Assembly (NCBI RefSeq): GCF_001571285.1
Contig: NZ_BCTM01000025.1
Span: 1-64,000 of the forward strand
Source: Kluyvera cryocrescens NBRC 102467
Lineage (GTDB): Bacteria > Pseudomonadota > Gammaproteobacteria > Enterobacterales > Enterobacteriaceae
Direction: 5' to 3'
DNA: 64,000 bases
Shown: positions 47,383 through 57,332 of the stretch, piece after piece
How positions within the stretch are numbered: the first letter of the stretch is position 1
How the letters are laid out: every line of letters starts with the position of its first letter
Translations under genes and position numbers: made by a program
The notes under the pieces: generated by a model
What the model was told of the DNA's origin: nothing
Databases searched by the model: none
What the model saw: only the letters and a program-made list of their open reading frames with translations

Positions 47383-49278
47383 TTAGGCTTCGATATCCGC
47401 CATATCACCTTTTTCCTGCAGCCAGTTACGACGATCTTCTGAACGCTTCTTGGCCAACAGCATATCCATGGTGGCATCGGTCTGCTGCTCATCTTCATCG
47501 GTAATGAAAAGCTGCACCAGACGACGGGTATTGGGATCAAGCGTGGTTTCACGCAGCTGCATTGGGTTCATTTCGCCCAGACCTTTAAAGCGCTGCACGT
47601 TAGGCTTGCCTTTTTTACGCTTGAGCTGTTCCAGCACGCCCGCTTTCTCTTCTTCGGTCAGGGCGTAGTAAACCTCTTTGCCCAAATCGATACGGTACAG
47701 CGGCGGCAGTGCAACGTAGACGTGGCCTTCTTTCACCAGCGCACGGAAGTGCTTCACAAACAGTGCGCACAGCAACGTCGCGATGTGCAGACCATCGGAG
47801 TCCGCATCCGCAAGGATACAGATCTTGCCATAGCGCAGCTGGCTAAGATCGGAGCTGTCCGGATCGATACCAATTGCCACGGAAATGTCGTGCACTTCCT
47901 GCGATGCCAGGACCTCATCCGAAGAGACTTCCCAGGTGTTAAGGATTTTCCCCTTCAGCGGCATGATCGCCTGATATTCACGATCTCGAGCCTGTTTCGC
48001 AGAACCGCCCGCAGAATCACCTTCGACAAGGAACAGTTCGGTACGGTTAAGATCCTGCGCGGTGCAATCAGCCAGCTTACCCGGCAGCGCAGGGCCGCTG
48101 GTCAGCTTTTTACGCACCACTTTTTTCGCCGCACGCAGACGTCGCTGGGCGCTGGAAATGGCCATTTCAGCCAGCAGCTCTGCCGACTGAACGTTCTGGT
48201 TCAGCCACAGGCTAAAGGCATCTTTTACCACGCCGGAAACAAACGCCGCGCACTGGCGTGAAGAAAGACGTTCTTTCGTCTGACCGGCAAACTGCGGATC
48301 CTGCATCTTCACGGAAAGCACGTAAGCGCAGCGATCCCAGATATCTTCCGCCGACAGCTTCACGCCGCGCGGCAGAATATTGCGGTACTCGCAGAATTCG
48401 CGCATAGCGTCCAGCAGGCCCTGGCGCAGCCCATTGACGTGGGTACCGCCCTGCATGGTAGGGATAAGGTTAACGTAGCTTTCGGTGAGCAGTTCACCGC
48501 CTTCCGGCAGCCACAGCAGCGCCCAATCCACCGCTTCGGTTTCACCGGAGAAATTACCCACAAAAGGTTTTTCCGGCAGCAGCGGCAGGCCGTTTACCGC
48601 TTCGCTCAGGTAATCGGTCAGGCCGTCGGCGTAGCGCCAGGTCTGTTCTGTATCGTTAACTTTGTCTTTAAAGACGATTTCGACGCCGGGGCAAAGTACC
48701 GCTTTGGCTTTCAGCAGGTGGCTTAAGCGGGAAGCGGAAAAGCGCGGGCTGTCAAAGAAGCTTTCATCCGGCCAGAAGTGCACGCTGGTCCCGGTATTAC
48801 GTTTACCGCAGGTGCCGGAAACGTGCAGATCTTCCACTTTTTCACCGTGTTCAAAGGCGATGCTGTAAATCTGTCCGTCGCGACGGACGTTCACCTCAAC
48901 GCGCTTTGACAAGGCGTTAACCACCGAGATCCCCACGCCATGCAAGCCGCCAGAGAACTGGTAGTTTTTGTTGGAAAATTTACCGCCCGCATGCAAACGA
49001 CAGAGGATCAGCTCAATAGCCGGTACCCCTTCTTCCGGATGGATGTCGACGGGCATGCCGCGGCCGTCATCGATAACTTCCAATGACTGATCGGCATGAA
49101 GGATAACCTCGACGCGTTTTGCGTGTCCGGCCAGCGCTTCATCCACACTGTTATCAATAACTTCCTGACCCATATGGTTAGGGCGTGTGGTATCTGTATA
49201 CATCCCCGGGCGGCGGCGAACCGGCTCAAGCCCGGTGAGTACCTCAATGGCATCAGCGTTATAAGAAGATTGCGTCAT
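47383..49278 (-). CDS. parE: DNA topoisomerase IV subunit B (ParE)
   Basis: This 631-residue ATPase subunit of topoisomerase IV is nearly the length of the E. coli protein (630). The GHKL ATPase domain (about 1-220) has DNSVDEALAGH and VIDDGRGMPVD; a transducer domain follows, then the TOPRIM domain (about 410-530) with EGDSAGGSAKQARD and DADSDGLHI, which binds magnesium for DNA cleavage. The quinolone-linked region reads LNTWEVSSDEVLASQEVHDIS, as in susceptible E. coli. With ParC it separates linked daughter chromosomes. It is the last gene of an operon starting at nudF; yqiA ends 27 bases upstream. Confidence 0.97.
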   Translation of the reverse strand: MTQSSYNADAIEVLTGLEPVRRRPGMYTDTTRPNHMGQEVIDNSVDEALAGHAKRVEVILHADQSLEVIDDGRGMPVDIHPEEGVPAIELILCRLHAGGKFSNKNYQFSGGLHGVGISVVNALSKRVEVNVRRDGQIYSIAFEHGEKVEDLHVSGTCGKRNTGTSVHFWPDESFFDSPRFSASRLSHLLKAKAVLCPGVEIVFKDKVNDTEQTWRYADGLTDYLSEAVNGLPLLPEKPFVGNFSGETEAVDWALLWLPEGGELLTESYVNLIPTMQGGTHVNGLRQGLLDAMREFCEYRNILPRGVKLSAEDIWDRCAYVLSVKMQDPQFAGQTKERLSSRQCAAFVSGVVKDAFSLWLNQNVQSAELLAEMAISSAQRRLRAAKKVVRKKLTSGPALPGKLADCTAQDLNRTELFLVEGDSAGGSAKQARDREYQAIMPLKGKILNTWEVSSDEVLASQEVHDISVAIGIDPDSSDLSQLRYGKICILADADSDGLHIATLLCALFVKHFRALVKEGHVYVALPPLYRIDLGKEVYYALTEEEKAGVLEQLKRKKGKPNVQRFKGLGEMNPMQLRETTLDPNTRRLVQLFITDEDEQQTDATMDMLLAKKRSEDRRNWLQEKGDMADIEA

Positions 49279-49305
49279 GATCTATTCGTAGGTAGTTGGC
49301 GCTGC

Positions 49306-49884
49306 TTAATGCAACCCCAGAAAATCGATAATCTGTGTGAAGTGATCTTCGAAGCCGGTAAATGCATGATTACCGCCCTCCTCTACCGTTTGACGGCAAG
49401 AGGCGAAATAGTCCACGGCCTGGCGATAATCAAGCACTTCATCGCCGGTTTGCTGAAGCAGCCAGATAAGATCCGGCGCCTCAAGGGGATCAATTTGCAT
49501 CACTTTGAGATCGTAAATATGGCGAGACTCTAGCACATATTGTTGCCCGGTGTAGGGATTCTCGTTCGGGCCAAGAAAATTCGCCAACAGCTCAAACGGC
49601 CTCATTGCCGGGTTCACGACCACCGCAGGCAGCATGAAACATTGCGATAGCCAGGTGGCGTAATAGCCGCCAAGCGACGACCCGACAATCCCCAGCGGTT
49701 CACCGCCGTTCTTCAACACCAACGCCTCAAGCAGCTCGGCCGCCTGAGCTGGGTAAGCGGGTAGCTGCGGGATCAGCATATTCACATCAGGATAGTGTTC
49801 TGCCAGCCACTGCTTAAGCGCAGTGGCTTTCGCTGACCACGGAGAGCTGTTGAATCCATGCAGATAGAGAAGCGTTGACATCAA
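49306..49884 (-). CDS. yqiA: Alpha/beta-hydrolase esterase YqiA
   Basis: This 192-residue protein matches E. coli YqiA (193), an alpha/beta-hydrolase of the UPF0227 family with esterase activity towards short acyl and palmitoyl-CoA substrates. The catalytic serine lies in [15 protein letters not shown] (nucleophile elbow G-S-S-L-G), with the Asp and His further on ([19 protein letters not shown]). It opens with [16 protein letters not shown], the oxyanion region. It is cytoplasmic. Its start overlaps the cpdA stop by four bases, which points to translational coupling, and parE follows after 27 bases. The natural substrate is unknown. Confidence 0.93.
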   Translation of the reverse strand: MMSTLLYLHGFNSSPWSAKATALKQWLAEHYPDVNMLIPQLPAYPAQAAELLEALVLKNGGEPLGIVGSSLGGYYATWLSQCFMLPAVVVNPAMRPFELLANFLGPNENPYTGQQYVLESRHIYDLKVMQIDPLEAPDLIWLLQQTGDEVLDYRQAVDYFASCRQTVEEGGNHAFTGFEDHFTQIIDFLGLH

Positions 49885-50708
49885 TAGCCTTCAGATGCGG
49901 TATCAGGATGGAACTTCACCCCGGCCAAACGACAGACTTCGGTCGTCAGTGAGCCATCATCATGCAGCTCCAGCCAGCGCCATCCGGGTGAAACAGTATC
50001 CAGAGTAAAGTTCGAACAGTGTGGTTTAAACTGCACGCAGGTCGACGGCGTCGCCATAATACGGCGACCGTTCCAGTCCACGTCCATCTCCTGATGGATA
50101 TGACCACAGAGCAGATTTTTCACTCGAGGGTAACGCGCCAGCACGCCATCCAGCGCCCCGGCGTTACGTAAGCTGTGCTGATCGAGCCAGCTACAGCCCG
50201 AAGGCAGCGGATGATGATGCAGCAACAGCAGCGTATGCCGTTCTGGCGCTTCGGCCAGCCGTTTCTCCAACCATTCCAGCTGAAAGTCACTCAGTTCACC
50301 GTGGGGCACGCCGAAAACCTGGCTGTCCAACAGTAAAATCTGCCAGCGTTCACCGATCATCACGCGCTTCGCCGGCGAGATCCCCGCCTCTTGTAGCGTG
50401 CTGTACATCGAAGGCTGAAAATCGTGATTCCCCGGTAACCAAACGCAGGGTGCAGAAAAACTCGCGATGCCATCAGCAAAGTGCTGATAGGCCGCGGATG
50501 AGTGATCCTGCGCTAAATCACCGGTTGCAACCACCAGGTCTACATCACGCGCAGAGGCATGGATGGCCTGCAGGACAGCATGATAGCTTTCCCAGGTATT
50601 CACCCCTAACAGCGTTTCATCCTTCTGGGCAAACAGGTGAGTATCAGTAATTTGCAGTACCCTGACACTGGCCCCACCAGCCAGAGGAAGGTTTAAAAGG
50701 CTTTCCAA
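49881..50708 (-). CDS. cpdA: 3',5'-cyclic-AMP phosphodiesterase CpdA
   Basis: This 275-residue calcineurin-like phosphoesterase has the length of E. coli CpdA. It hydrolyses cAMP to AMP and so lowers CRP activity. The metal-binding motifs are [10 protein letters not shown] near residue 20, [31 protein letters not shown] and [11 protein letters not shown], with the iron ligands. It is cytoplasmic. It lies between yqiB (91 bp upstream) and yqiA (overlapping by four bases). Production of cAMP phosphodiesterase together with topoisomerase IV in one operon is conserved in enterobacteria; the reason is not known. Confidence 0.96.
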   Translation of the reverse strand: MESLLNLPLAGGASVRVLQITDTHLFAQKDETLLGVNTWESYHAVLQAIHASARDVDLVVATGDLAQDHSSAAYQHFADGIASFSAPCVWLPGNHDFQPSMYSTLQEAGISPAKRVMIGERWQILLLDSQVFGVPHGELSDFQLEWLEKRLAEAPERHTLLLLHHHPLPSGCSWLDQHSLRNAGALDGVLARYPRVKNLLCGHIHQEMDVDWNGRRIMATPSTCVQFKPHCSNFTLDTVSPGWRWLELHDDGSLTTEVCRLAGVKFHPDTASEGY

Positions 50709-50799
50709 ATGGTGTCCTTAGGTTTCACGATGCAAACATACACATCATCCTCTCAGGCGGCTTTTCGCTGGCAGCGTCATTGATGCCACCTGAAGGGTG

Positions 50800-51225
50800 C
50801 TATGTACAAACCGGAATCGCCATCGCTCCATGTGCTAAACAGAATCGCAGCCAATCGGCCAGAAACTGATTAATTTGATGCTTTTCGTCGCGTTGATGCA
50901 ACTTTTTATTTGGATAATCATACCGCGCTTTGAAGCGAAAGATCTGCTGACTTGAACACACTTCAGCCACCATCGCATCATGATACAGTCGAACCGTCAT
51001 CGACGGCAGGCTCCAATAGCTCACTGCGGGTAGCGTTTGTTCAATCGTGACCAGCGTAGTGTAACGAGTTGATTCGACTATCGTTAAGCGATATTGCGCA
51101 TTGGCCACCTGATAGTTCACCGTTTCACCGGCTTCATCGACGCGCGGCAGTAAGCGACGCAATTGTGTGAAGTTGGTCTCGCACAGGCGCATCATTTCTG
51201 GGAAGTCAGGTGTATATCGCTTCAT
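50800..51225 (-). CDS. yqiB: DUF1249 protein YqiB
   Basis: This 141-residue protein is very close to E. coli YqiB (140 residues, DUF1249). The family segments are [41 protein letters not shown] and [27 protein letters not shown]-like residues. No signal peptide or membrane segment is visible. Its function is unknown. The start at 51225 overlaps the nudF stop by four bases (ATGA), so the two are translationally coupled; an ATG 15 codons upstream lies within nudF and is not conserved. It is the second gene of the nudF operon. Confidence 0.93.
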   Translation of the reverse strand: MKRYTPDFPEMMRLCETNFTQLRRLLPRVDEAGETVNYQVANAQYRLTIVESTRYTTLVTIEQTLPAVSYWSLPSMTVRLYHDAMVAEVCSSQQIFRFKARYDYPNKKLHQRDEKHQINQFLADWLRFCLAHGAMAIPVCT

Positions 51226-51854
51226 TTGTTCCACTCTTTTCGTAAGTCCTGATAATGCAGCTGTAGCCATTGCAAAGCGATGACAGACGCCGCGTTGTCA
51301 ATTTTTCCATCCTCTACGCATTGATAAGCGAACTCCCGGCTTACCACATGAACCCGAATGTCTTCGTGTTCTTCCGCCAGGCCATGTATACCTGTGGCCG
51401 TTGTCGCATCGACCTCACCTACCATGATGGTGAGGCGCTCGCTGGTGCCACCCGGGCTAGCCAGATAGCTGAGGCACTCTTTCACACGCCCGACGTTTAG
51501 CCCGGCTTCTTCCTGGGCTTCGCGGCGGGCAACGTCCTCGACGGTTTCCCCTTCTTCTATCATGCCAGCAACCATCTCCAGCAGATAAGGTGTTTCACTG
51601 GTGTCATACGCGGCAATTCGAACTTGCTCAATAAGCACCACTTCATCACGCACTGGGTCAAAGGGTAGCAAGACTGCGGCGTGACCGCGCTCAAAAATTT
51701 CGCGTCTGACTTCACCGCTCATCTCGCCATTGAACAAACGATGGCGAAAACGATACAAATCAAGTGAAAAAAAACCGCGATATACCGTTTCTCGTGCAAT
51801 AATTTCTACATCATTTTTCGAGAGCGTTGCCACAGGATTGGCTGCTTTTTTCAT
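51222..51854 (-). CDS. nudF: ADP-ribose diphosphatase NudF
   Basis: This 210-residue Nudix hydrolase matches E. coli NudF (209). It cleaves ADP-ribose to AMP and ribose 5-phosphate and limits unwanted ADP-ribosylation. The Nudix box is [22 protein letters not shown], shown here in two halves as [13 protein letters not shown] and RREAQEEAG. The N-terminal beta domain shows [18 protein letters not shown]-like residues and [22 protein letters not shown]. It is cytoplasmic. It is the first gene of the nudF-yqiB-cpdA-yqiA-parE operon and is divergent from tolC, with 204 bp between. Confidence 0.96.
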   Translation of the reverse strand: MKKAANPVATLSKNDVEIIARETVYRGFFSLDLYRFRHRLFNGEMSGEVRREIFERGHAAVLLPFDPVRDEVVLIEQVRIAAYDTSETPYLLEMVAGMIEEGETVEDVARREAQEEAGLNVGRVKECLSYLASPGGTSERLTIMVGEVDATTATGIHGLAEEHEDIRVHVVSREFAYQCVEDGKIDNAASVIALQWLQLHYQDLRKEWNK

Positions 51855-51954
51855 GGACCGACCTATGCAGTGATTGTGTTGAAATTATGGATTTAAAGTT
51901 GGTGGGTCAAAGAATCCACTAACTCTATGGTAGATTGGTGCAAATTAACGCCAG

Positions 51955-51973
51955 ATGGCACATTACGACAACT
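51955..51973 (+). promoter_or_regulatory. Marbox upstream of tolC
   Basis: ATGGCACATTACGACAACT fits the mar/sox/rob box consensus AYNGCAC-N2-W-N2-RYYAAAY at most positions. It abuts the -35 region of a promoter with a good -10. MarA, SoxS and Rob activation of tolC is established in E. coli. Confidence 0.7.
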
Positions 51974-52000
51974 TTTTAACGTGGCAGACTCTGGTACAAT
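51972..52000 (+). promoter_or_regulatory. tolC promoter
   Basis: TACAAT at 51995-52000 is a good -10, and 17 bases upstream the -35 position reads CTTTTT, a poor match. A weak -35 next to a marbox is typical of MarA-activated class II promoters. Transcription would start about 50 bases before the tolC start codon. Confidence 0.6.
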
Positions 52001-52058
52001 CGGTGAATATTTTTTCTGTGAATTAGATCAGCGCTAAGCTTCACAACAAGGAATGCAA

Positions 52059-53492
52059 ATGCAAATGAAGAAATTGCTCCCCATCCTTATTGGTCTGAGC
52101 CTTACGGGTTTCAGTACAATGAGCCAGGCAGAGAACCTGTTACAGGTGTATCAGCAGGCACGTACCAGTAACCCAGATCTCCGCAAGTCTGCCGCAGATC
52201 GTGATGCTGCGTTCGAGAAAATCAACGAAGCACGCAGCCCTCTTTTACCGCAATTAGGTTTGGGTGCAGATTATACCTATACCAATGGCTTCCGCGACAG
52301 CAACGGCGTGAACTCGAATGTCACCAGTGGCTCGCTGCAGTTAACGCAAAGCCTGTTTGATATGTCCAAGTGGCGCGCTCTGACCCTGCAGGAGAAATCT
52401 GCGGGCATCCAGGACGTGACGTATCAGACCGATCAGCAAACCCTGATCCTGAATACCGCTACGGCATATTTTAACGTGCTGAGCGCTATCGACTCGCTTT
52501 CCTACACTGAAGCACAGAAACAGGCAATCTACCGCCAGTTGGATCAAACAACCCAACGCTTTAACGTTGGCCTTGTGGCAATTACCGACGTGCAGAACGC
52601 CCGTTCACAGTACGATACCGTACTGGCGAACGAAGTCACCGCGCGTAACAACCTCGACAACGCGGTTGAATCGCTGCGTCAGGTCACCGGTAACTACTAT
52701 CCGGAGCTGGCTTCACTGAACGTTGACGGCTTTAAAACGGATAAACCACAGGGCGTGAATGCGCTGCTGAAAGAGGCCGAAAACCGCAACCTCTCGCTGC
52801 TGCAGGCTCGTCTGAGCCAGGATCTGGCGCGTGAGCAAATTCGTCTTGCCCAGGATGGCCATTTGCCAACGCTGGATTTAACCGCGTCTACCGGGGTATC
52901 TAACACCTCCTACAGCGGTTCTAAAACTAACGGCACGGGCAACTACAACGACAACGACGCTGGCCAGAACAAAATTGGTCTGAGCTTCTCCCTGCCGCTG
53001 TATCAGGGCGGGATGGTGAACTCCCAGGTCAAGCAGGCGCAGTACAACTTCGTGGGCGCTAGTGAGCAGCTAGAAAGCGCGCACCGTTCTGTTGTACAGA
53101 CCGTACGTTCTTCCTTTAACAACGTGAACGCCTCTATCAGCAGCATCAACGCCTACAAACAGGCCGTTGTTTCTGCGCAGAGTTCCTTGGATGCAATGGA
53201 AGCCGGTTACTCGGTCGGTACGCGTACAATCGTTGACGTATTAGATGCGACCACGACGCTGTACAACGCCAAACAACAGCTCTCCAGCGCACGTTATAAC
53301 TACCTGATCAACCAGTTGAACATCAAATCCGCTCTCGGTACGCTCAACGAGCAGGATCTGCTGGCGCTGAACAATACGCTGGGCAAACCGGTTTCAACCT
53401 CCAACGCGAGCATCGCACCGGAGAACTCACAGCAGGACGCCGCCGCTGACGGCTACACTTCTGCTGCGACCAGCAAAGCACGTATTCGCTAA
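52059..53492 (+). CDS. tolC: Outer-membrane efflux duct TolC
   Basis: This roughly 477-residue protein is the outer-membrane channel of tripartite drug and toxin exporters (AcrAB, MacAB, type I secretion). A signal peptide (MKKLLPILIGLSLTGFSTMSQA) is cleaved before ENLLQVYQQA. The two structural repeats (about 22-230 and 235-450) each give helices and beta-strands of the trimeric barrel; ATAYFNVLSAID and QNARSQYDTV are typical. The C terminus is shorter than in E. coli: about 15 residues of the tail beyond the fold are missing, which should not affect function. Of three clustered ATGs I choose 52059, six bases after AAGGA; 52053 is too close to it. A marbox lies upstream. Confidence 0.96.
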   Translation: MQMKKLLPILIGLSLTGFSTMSQAENLLQVYQQARTSNPDLRKSAADRDAAFEKINEARSPLLPQLGLGADYTYTNGFRDSNGVNSNVTSGSLQLTQSLFDMSKWRALTLQEKSAGIQDVTYQTDQQTLILNTATAYFNVLSAIDSLSYTEAQKQAIYRQLDQTTQRFNVGLVAITDVQNARSQYDTVLANEVTARNNLDNAVESLRQVTGNYYPELASLNVDGFKTDKPQGVNALLKEAENRNLSLLQARLSQDLAREQIRLAQDGHLPTLDLTASTGVSNTSYSGSKTNGTGNYNDNDAGQNKIGLSFSLPLYQGGMVNSQVKQAQYNFVGASEQLESAHRSVVQTVRSSFNNVNASISSINAYKQAVVSAQSSLDAMEAGYSVGTRTIVDVLDATTTLYNAKQQLSSARYNYLINQLNIKSALGTLNEQDLLALNNTLGKPVSTSNASIAPENSQQDAAADGYTSAATSKARIR

Positions 53493-53507
53493 CATCTGCA
53501 TTGCTGT

Positions 53508-53540
53508 AAAAAGGGTTCGCATCATGCGAACCCTTTTTTT
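53508..53540 (+). terminator. Rho-independent terminator of tolC
   Basis: AAAAAGGGTTCGCA-TCA-TGCGAACCCTTTTTTT is a perfect 14-bp stem with T run, 16 bases after the tolC stop codon. Confidence 0.92.
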
Positions 53541-53668
53541 CAGCCCTTCCAACGTAAGGCAACGTAAAGATCCCCTGCTTTATCCCCTTCTTAGCTTCAT
53601 TTTCAACCACTCATCCACTATCCTGAGCGCTATTGCAATACCACTCTACTGGGTCCAGGAAGATTAAA

Positions 53669-54352
53669 ATGAAACGGACAAACAATATTCAGCACGCCGC
53701 TTTTCGTAAGAGCTGGGGTGCGCGCCACTTAACGCCGGTCGCGCTCGCCGTTACCGCGGTATTCATGCTGGCTGGCTGTGAGAAAAGCGACGAAACCGTC
53801 ACGCTGTATCAGAATGCGGACGACTGCTCCGCCGCGAACCCAAGCAAAAGTGCAGAATGCACCACAACTTACAACAATGCGCTGAAAGAAGCTGAACGCA
53901 CCGCACCGAAATACGCGAGCCGTGAAGACTGCGTAGCAGAATTTGGTGAAGGCCAGTGTCAACAGGCCCCTGCGCAGGCAGGCATGGCGCCAACTGGCGA
54001 AGGCCAGGCTCAGGCGCAAAACCAAAGCAGCGGCAGCTTCTGGATGCCGCTGATGGCCGGTTACATGATGGGTCGTATGATGAGCGGTGGCATGGGCGGT
54101 TATCAGCAACAACCGGTCTTCACCTCGAAGAACCCATCCAGCCCGGCCTACGGTAAATACACCGATGCAGGCGGCAAAAACTACGGTGCAGCACAACCGG
54201 GTCGTTCAATGAACGTGCCGAAAACCGCGATGGCACCTAAACCAGCGACCACCAGCACCGTCACTCGCGGCGGCTTTGGCGAGTCCGTGGCGAAACAGTC
54301 CACCATGCAGCGTAGCGCAACGGGCAGTACCTCCCGTTCGATGGGCGGCTGA
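53669..54352 (+). CDS. ygiB: DUF1190 protein YgiB
   Basis: This 227-residue protein matches E. coli YgiB (223 residues, DUF1190, UPF0441). The N-terminal region ([20 protein letters not shown]) precedes a hydrophobic segment ending in a lipobox-like [10 protein letters not shown]; the cysteine near residue 38 may be lipidated, but the long basic N terminus makes this uncertain. The later part is rich in Ser, Gly, Met and Gln ([17 protein letters not shown]). The function is unknown. It is followed five bases later by ygiC, a conserved pairing. The start has AGGAAG ahead; the frame extends further upstream without conserved sequence. Confidence 0.9.
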   Translation: MKRTNNIQHAAFRKSWGARHLTPVALAVTAVFMLAGCEKSDETVTLYQNADDCSAANPSKSAECTTTYNNALKEAERTAPKYASREDCVAEFGEGQCQQAPAQAGMAPTGEGQAQAQNQSSGSFWMPLMAGYMMGRMMSGGMGGYQQQPVFTSKNPSSPAYGKYTDAGGKNYGAAQPGRSMNVPKTAMAPKPATTSTVTRGGFGESVAKQSTMQRSATGSTSRSMGG

Positions 54353-54357
54353 TTATC

Positions 54358-55518
54358 ATGGAAAGAGTCAGTATTGTTGAACGCCCGGACTGGCGTGAGA
54401 AAGCGACTGAGTATGGTTTTAACTTCCACACCATGTACGGCGAACCGTACTGGAGCGAAGAGGCCTATTACAAGCTGACGCTTGCGCAGGTAGAAAAGCT
54501 GGAAGACGTCACCGCTGAACTGCATCAGCTATGCCTGAAAGTGGTTGAGCGCGTGATCGCCAGCGATGAGCTGATGGCTAAGTTCCGCATTCCAAAACAT
54601 ACCTGGAGCTTCGTACGCCAATCATGGCAGACCCATCAGCCCTCGCTCTATTCTCGCCTCGATCTGGCGTGGGACGGTACCGGCGAGCCGAAGCTGCTGG
54701 AAAACAACGCCGATACGCCAACTTCGCTGTATGAAGCGGCATTCTTCCAATGGATTTGGCTGGAAGATCAGTTGAACGCAGGTAACCTGCCGGAAGGCAG
54801 CGATCAGTTCAACAGCTTGCAGGAAAAGATCATCGAGCGCTTTACCGAACTGCGCGAACAGCACGGCTTCCAGCTGCTGCACCTCACCTGCTGCCAGGAT
54901 ACCGTGGAAGATCGCGGTACGGTGCAATACCTACAGGATTGTGCAGCCGAAGCAGGAGTGGCCACCGAGTTTCTGTATATCGATGAAATTGGTCTGGGCG
55001 AAAAAGGCCAGTTTACCGATCTGCAGGATCAGGTGATCGGCAATCTGTTTAAGCTCTACCCATGGGAATACATGCTGCGTGAGATGTTCTCTACCAAGCT
55101 GGAAGACGCCGGCGTGCGCTGGCTGGAGCCTGCGTGGAAGAGCATTATCTCCAATAAAGCGCTGCTGCCTATGCTGTGGGAAATGTTCCCGGATCACCCG
55201 AATCTGCTGCCAGCCTACTTTGCCGAAGACGATCACCCAGAGATGGATAAATTTGTGGTGAAACCGATCTTCTCCCGCGAAGGCGCGAATATCTCGATCG
55301 TCGAAAACGGCAAAACCATCGAACAGGTGGAAGGTCCTTACGGCGAAGAGGGAATGATCGTGCAGCAATTCTATCCGTTACCGAAATATGGCGATAGCTA
55401 CATGCTGATTGGTAGCTGGCTCATCAACGATCAGCCAGCCGGGATTGGCATCCGTGAGGACAGAGCGTTGATCACGCAAGATTTGTCACGTTTCTATCCT
55501 CACATTTTTGTTGAGTAG
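54358..55518 (+). CDS. ygiC: Glutathionylspermidine synthase-like ATP-grasp protein YgiC
   Basis: This 386-residue protein equals E. coli YgiC in length and belongs to the glutathionylspermidine synthase-like ATP-grasp family, as does the C-terminal half of Gss in this window. Visible features are [49 protein letters not shown] and [22 protein letters not shown]. It lacks the amidase domain. Reported YgiC does not make glutathionylspermidine, so it may join other small molecules or peptides; the substrate is unknown. It is cytoplasmic. It lies five bases after ygiB and its stop is only three bases from the convergent ygiD stop. Confidence 0.92.
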   Translation: MERVSIVERPDWREKATEYGFNFHTMYGEPYWSEEAYYKLTLAQVEKLEDVTAELHQLCLKVVERVIASDELMAKFRIPKHTWSFVRQSWQTHQPSLYSRLDLAWDGTGEPKLLENNADTPTSLYEAAFFQWIWLEDQLNAGNLPEGSDQFNSLQEKIIERFTELREQHGFQLLHLTCCQDTVEDRGTVQYLQDCAAEAGVATEFLYIDEIGLGEKGQFTDLQDQVIGNLFKLYPWEYMLREMFSTKLEDAGVRWLEPAWKSIISNKALLPMLWEMFPDHPNLLPAYFAEDDHPEMDKFVVKPIFSREGANISIVENGKTIEQVEGPYGEEGMIVQQFYPLPKYGDSYMLIGSWLINDQPAGIGIREDRALITQDLSRFYPHIFVE

Positions 55519-55521
55519 TCG

Positions 55522-56310
55522 TTAGCCCACCTGCACCGACAGCATGCTTAAGGAGCCCATTTCGATACCGTCTACCGGGATCGTGATGGGTTCTTCTCCA
55601 TCCCAGGCTCCTAAAACATACAGCAGTGGCAGGAAGTGCTCCGCCGTCGGGTTAGAGAGCGAGCCGCCTTCGTGCTGCAGATAGTTCACCAGCGGATGCT
55701 GCTCAACCGGCCCCTTCCATTGCAGATTCGCTTTAACATAGTCGTTAAATGAAGACGCCCATGGATACGGCGCGGAATCACCGTGCCATTTTGCCGTACG
55801 CAGGTTATGCACCACGTTACCGCTCGCCACCAGCATAATGCCTTCATCGCGCAGGCTAGCCAGCTTACGCCCCATCTCAAGATGCCAGGCTGCCGGTTTG
55901 GTGCTATCGATACTCAACTGCACCATTGGGATATCCGCATCCGGGTACATTTTAATCAGCACGCCCCACGAACCATGGTCAAAACCCCATGCTTCTGTAT
56001 CCAGCGCCACGGGAACCGGCGACAGTAGCTCAACCAGTTTCTGTGCCAGCTCCGGTGAGCCGGGAGCCGGGTAATGCGTGTCGTACAATGCCTGCGGGAA
56101 GCCGCCAAAATCATGGATCGTTTTAGGCGCTTCCATGGCCGTCACTCCCGTACCTCGAGTAAACCAGTGCGCAGAGACCACAACGATCGCTTTTGGCCGC
56201 GGCAATGTCTCACCGAGATGCTGCCAGGTGCGGGTATACAGGTTATCTTCCAGTACGTTCATCGGGCTACCGTGACCTAAAAACAGTGCTGGCATTCGGC
56301 TACGAGACAT
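55522..56310 (-). CDS. ygiD: Extradiol ring-cleavage dioxygenase YgiD (4,5-DOPA type)
   Basis: This 262-residue protein matches E. coli YgiD, of the LigB-type extradiol dioxygenases. These use a metal ion to open catechol rings; E. coli YgiD opens L-DOPA at the 4,5 position. Metal-binding histidines are in ALFLGHGSPMNVLE, SAHWFTRG and GNVVHNLR segments (GHGSP near residue 13). Further family segments are GFDHGSWGVLIKMYPDADIPMVQLS and LLYVLGAWDGEEP. It is cytoplasmic. The natural substrate is unknown. It is convergent with ygiC, three bases apart, with no terminator between. It is divergent from zupT. Confidence 0.92.
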   Translation of the reverse strand: MSRSRMPALFLGHGSPMNVLEDNLYTRTWQHLGETLPRPKAIVVVSAHWFTRGTGVTAMEAPKTIHDFGGFPQALYDTHYPAPGSPELAQKLVELLSPVPVALDTEAWGFDHGSWGVLIKMYPDADIPMVQLSIDSTKPAAWHLEMGRKLASLRDEGIMLVASGNVVHNLRTAKWHGDSAPYPWASSFNDYVKANLQWKGPVEQHPLVNYLQHEGGSLSNPTAEHFLPLLYVLGAWDGEEPITIPVDGIEMGSLSMLSVQVG

Positions 56311-56475
56311 GATGTTATCCTTCCAGAGGCATATTTGAATAACACCACATTAACCTGTTTTCCGTGAGGATAAACTCAGATAAGCGTGATGATGATCTTC
56401 AGAAAATTTGAATGTAAGGATGAGGTAAAGAATCTATTCGCCTCTCGCCAGGGGTGACAAATTTCAATATCATGA

Positions 56476-56492
56476 ATGATAATCATTATCAT
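56476..56492 (+). promoter_or_regulatory. Fur box before zupT
   Basis: ATGATAATCATTATCAT is a perfect palindrome (8-1-8). Over the 19-base Fur consensus window (56472-56490) 16 positions match. It ends 12 bases before the zupT ATG and one base before the AAGGAG site, so bound Fur would block either promoter clearance or translation start. Confidence 0.75.
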
Positions 56493-56504
56493 AAGGAGTA
56501 AGCG

Positions 56505-57278
56505 ATGTCGGTCCCGCTAATTCTGACATTACTGGCAGGAGCTGCCACGTTTATCGGCGCCATTCTTGGCGTGATTGGACAAAAACCATCAAACCGGGTT
56601 TTGGCCTTTTCCCTCGGTTTTGCCGCCGGGATTATGCTACTTATCTCACTGATGGAGATGCTGCCCGCTGCGCTTGGCACCGAAGGTATGTCGCCGGTGT
56701 TAGGTTACGGCATGTTCGTGGTGGGTCTCATCGGCTATTTCGCACTGGATCGCGCGCTGCCACATGCTCATCCGCAGGATCTGATGCAGGAAACCACTCA
56801 ACCGCTGCCGCGCAATATTCGCCGCACCGCAGTATTGTTGACCCTGGGGATCAGCCTGCACAACTTCCCGGAAGGCATCGCCACCTTTGTCACCGCCAGC
56901 AACAATCTGGAGCTGGGGTTCGGGATCGCACTTGCCGTGGCGCTGCACAATATTCCGGAAGGACTGGCGGTAGCCGGGCCGGTGTATGCGGCTACGGGAT
57001 CGAAACGCAAAGCCGTATTTTGGGCCGGGATCTCCGGTATGGCGGAAATTCTCGGCGGCGTGCTGGCATGGGCAATTCTCGGTAGTATGGTCTCACCGGT
57101 ATTGATGGCATCGATTATGGCAGCCGTCGCCGGCATTATGGTCGCGCTATCGGTTGATGAACTGATGCCGCTGGCCAAAGAGATCGATCCGAACAACAAC
57201 CCAAGCTACGGCGTGCTGTGTGGGATGTCGGTGATGGGATTAAGTTTGGTGGCGTTACAGTCGATGGGGATTGGTTAG
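56505..57278 (+). CDS. zupT: Divalent metal transporter ZupT (ZIP family)
   Basis: This 257-residue ZIP-family transporter has the length of E. coli ZupT. It imports zinc and also iron, manganese and cobalt. About eight hydrophobic helices are visible, and the metal-binding pair of motifs is present: [11 protein letters not shown] in helix four and [12 protein letters not shown] in helix five, with the third site in [10 protein letters not shown]. The short cytoplasmic loop after helix three carries two histidines in PHAHPQD. It is in the inner membrane. The ATG has AAGGAG seven bases upstream. A near-consensus Fur box just before it suggests iron repression, which would fit use as an iron importer. 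Confidence 0.95.
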   Translation: MSVPLILTLLAGAATFIGAILGVIGQKPSNRVLAFSLGFAAGIMLLISLMEMLPAALGTEGMSPVLGYGMFVVGLIGYFALDRALPHAHPQDLMQETTQPLPRNIRRTAVLLTLGISLHNFPEGIATFVTASNNLELGFGIALAVALHNIPEGLAVAGPVYAATGSKRKAVFWAGISGMAEILGGVLAWAILGSMVSPVLMASIMAAVAGIMVALSVDELMPLAKEIDPNNNPSYGVLCGMSVMGLSLVALQSMGIG

Positions 57279-57285
57279 CCGCCAT

Positions 57286-57317
57286 AAAAAAGCCCGGCAC
57301 AGTGAGCCGGGCTTTTT
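57286..57317. terminator. Bidirectional terminator zupT/ribB
   Basis: AAAAAAGCCCGGC-ACAGTGA-GCCGGGCTTTTT is a perfect stem with A and T runs on both sides, between convergent zupT and ribB. It works on both strands. Confidence 0.92.
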
Positions 57318-57332
57318 CGTCAGGGAGCGCGA

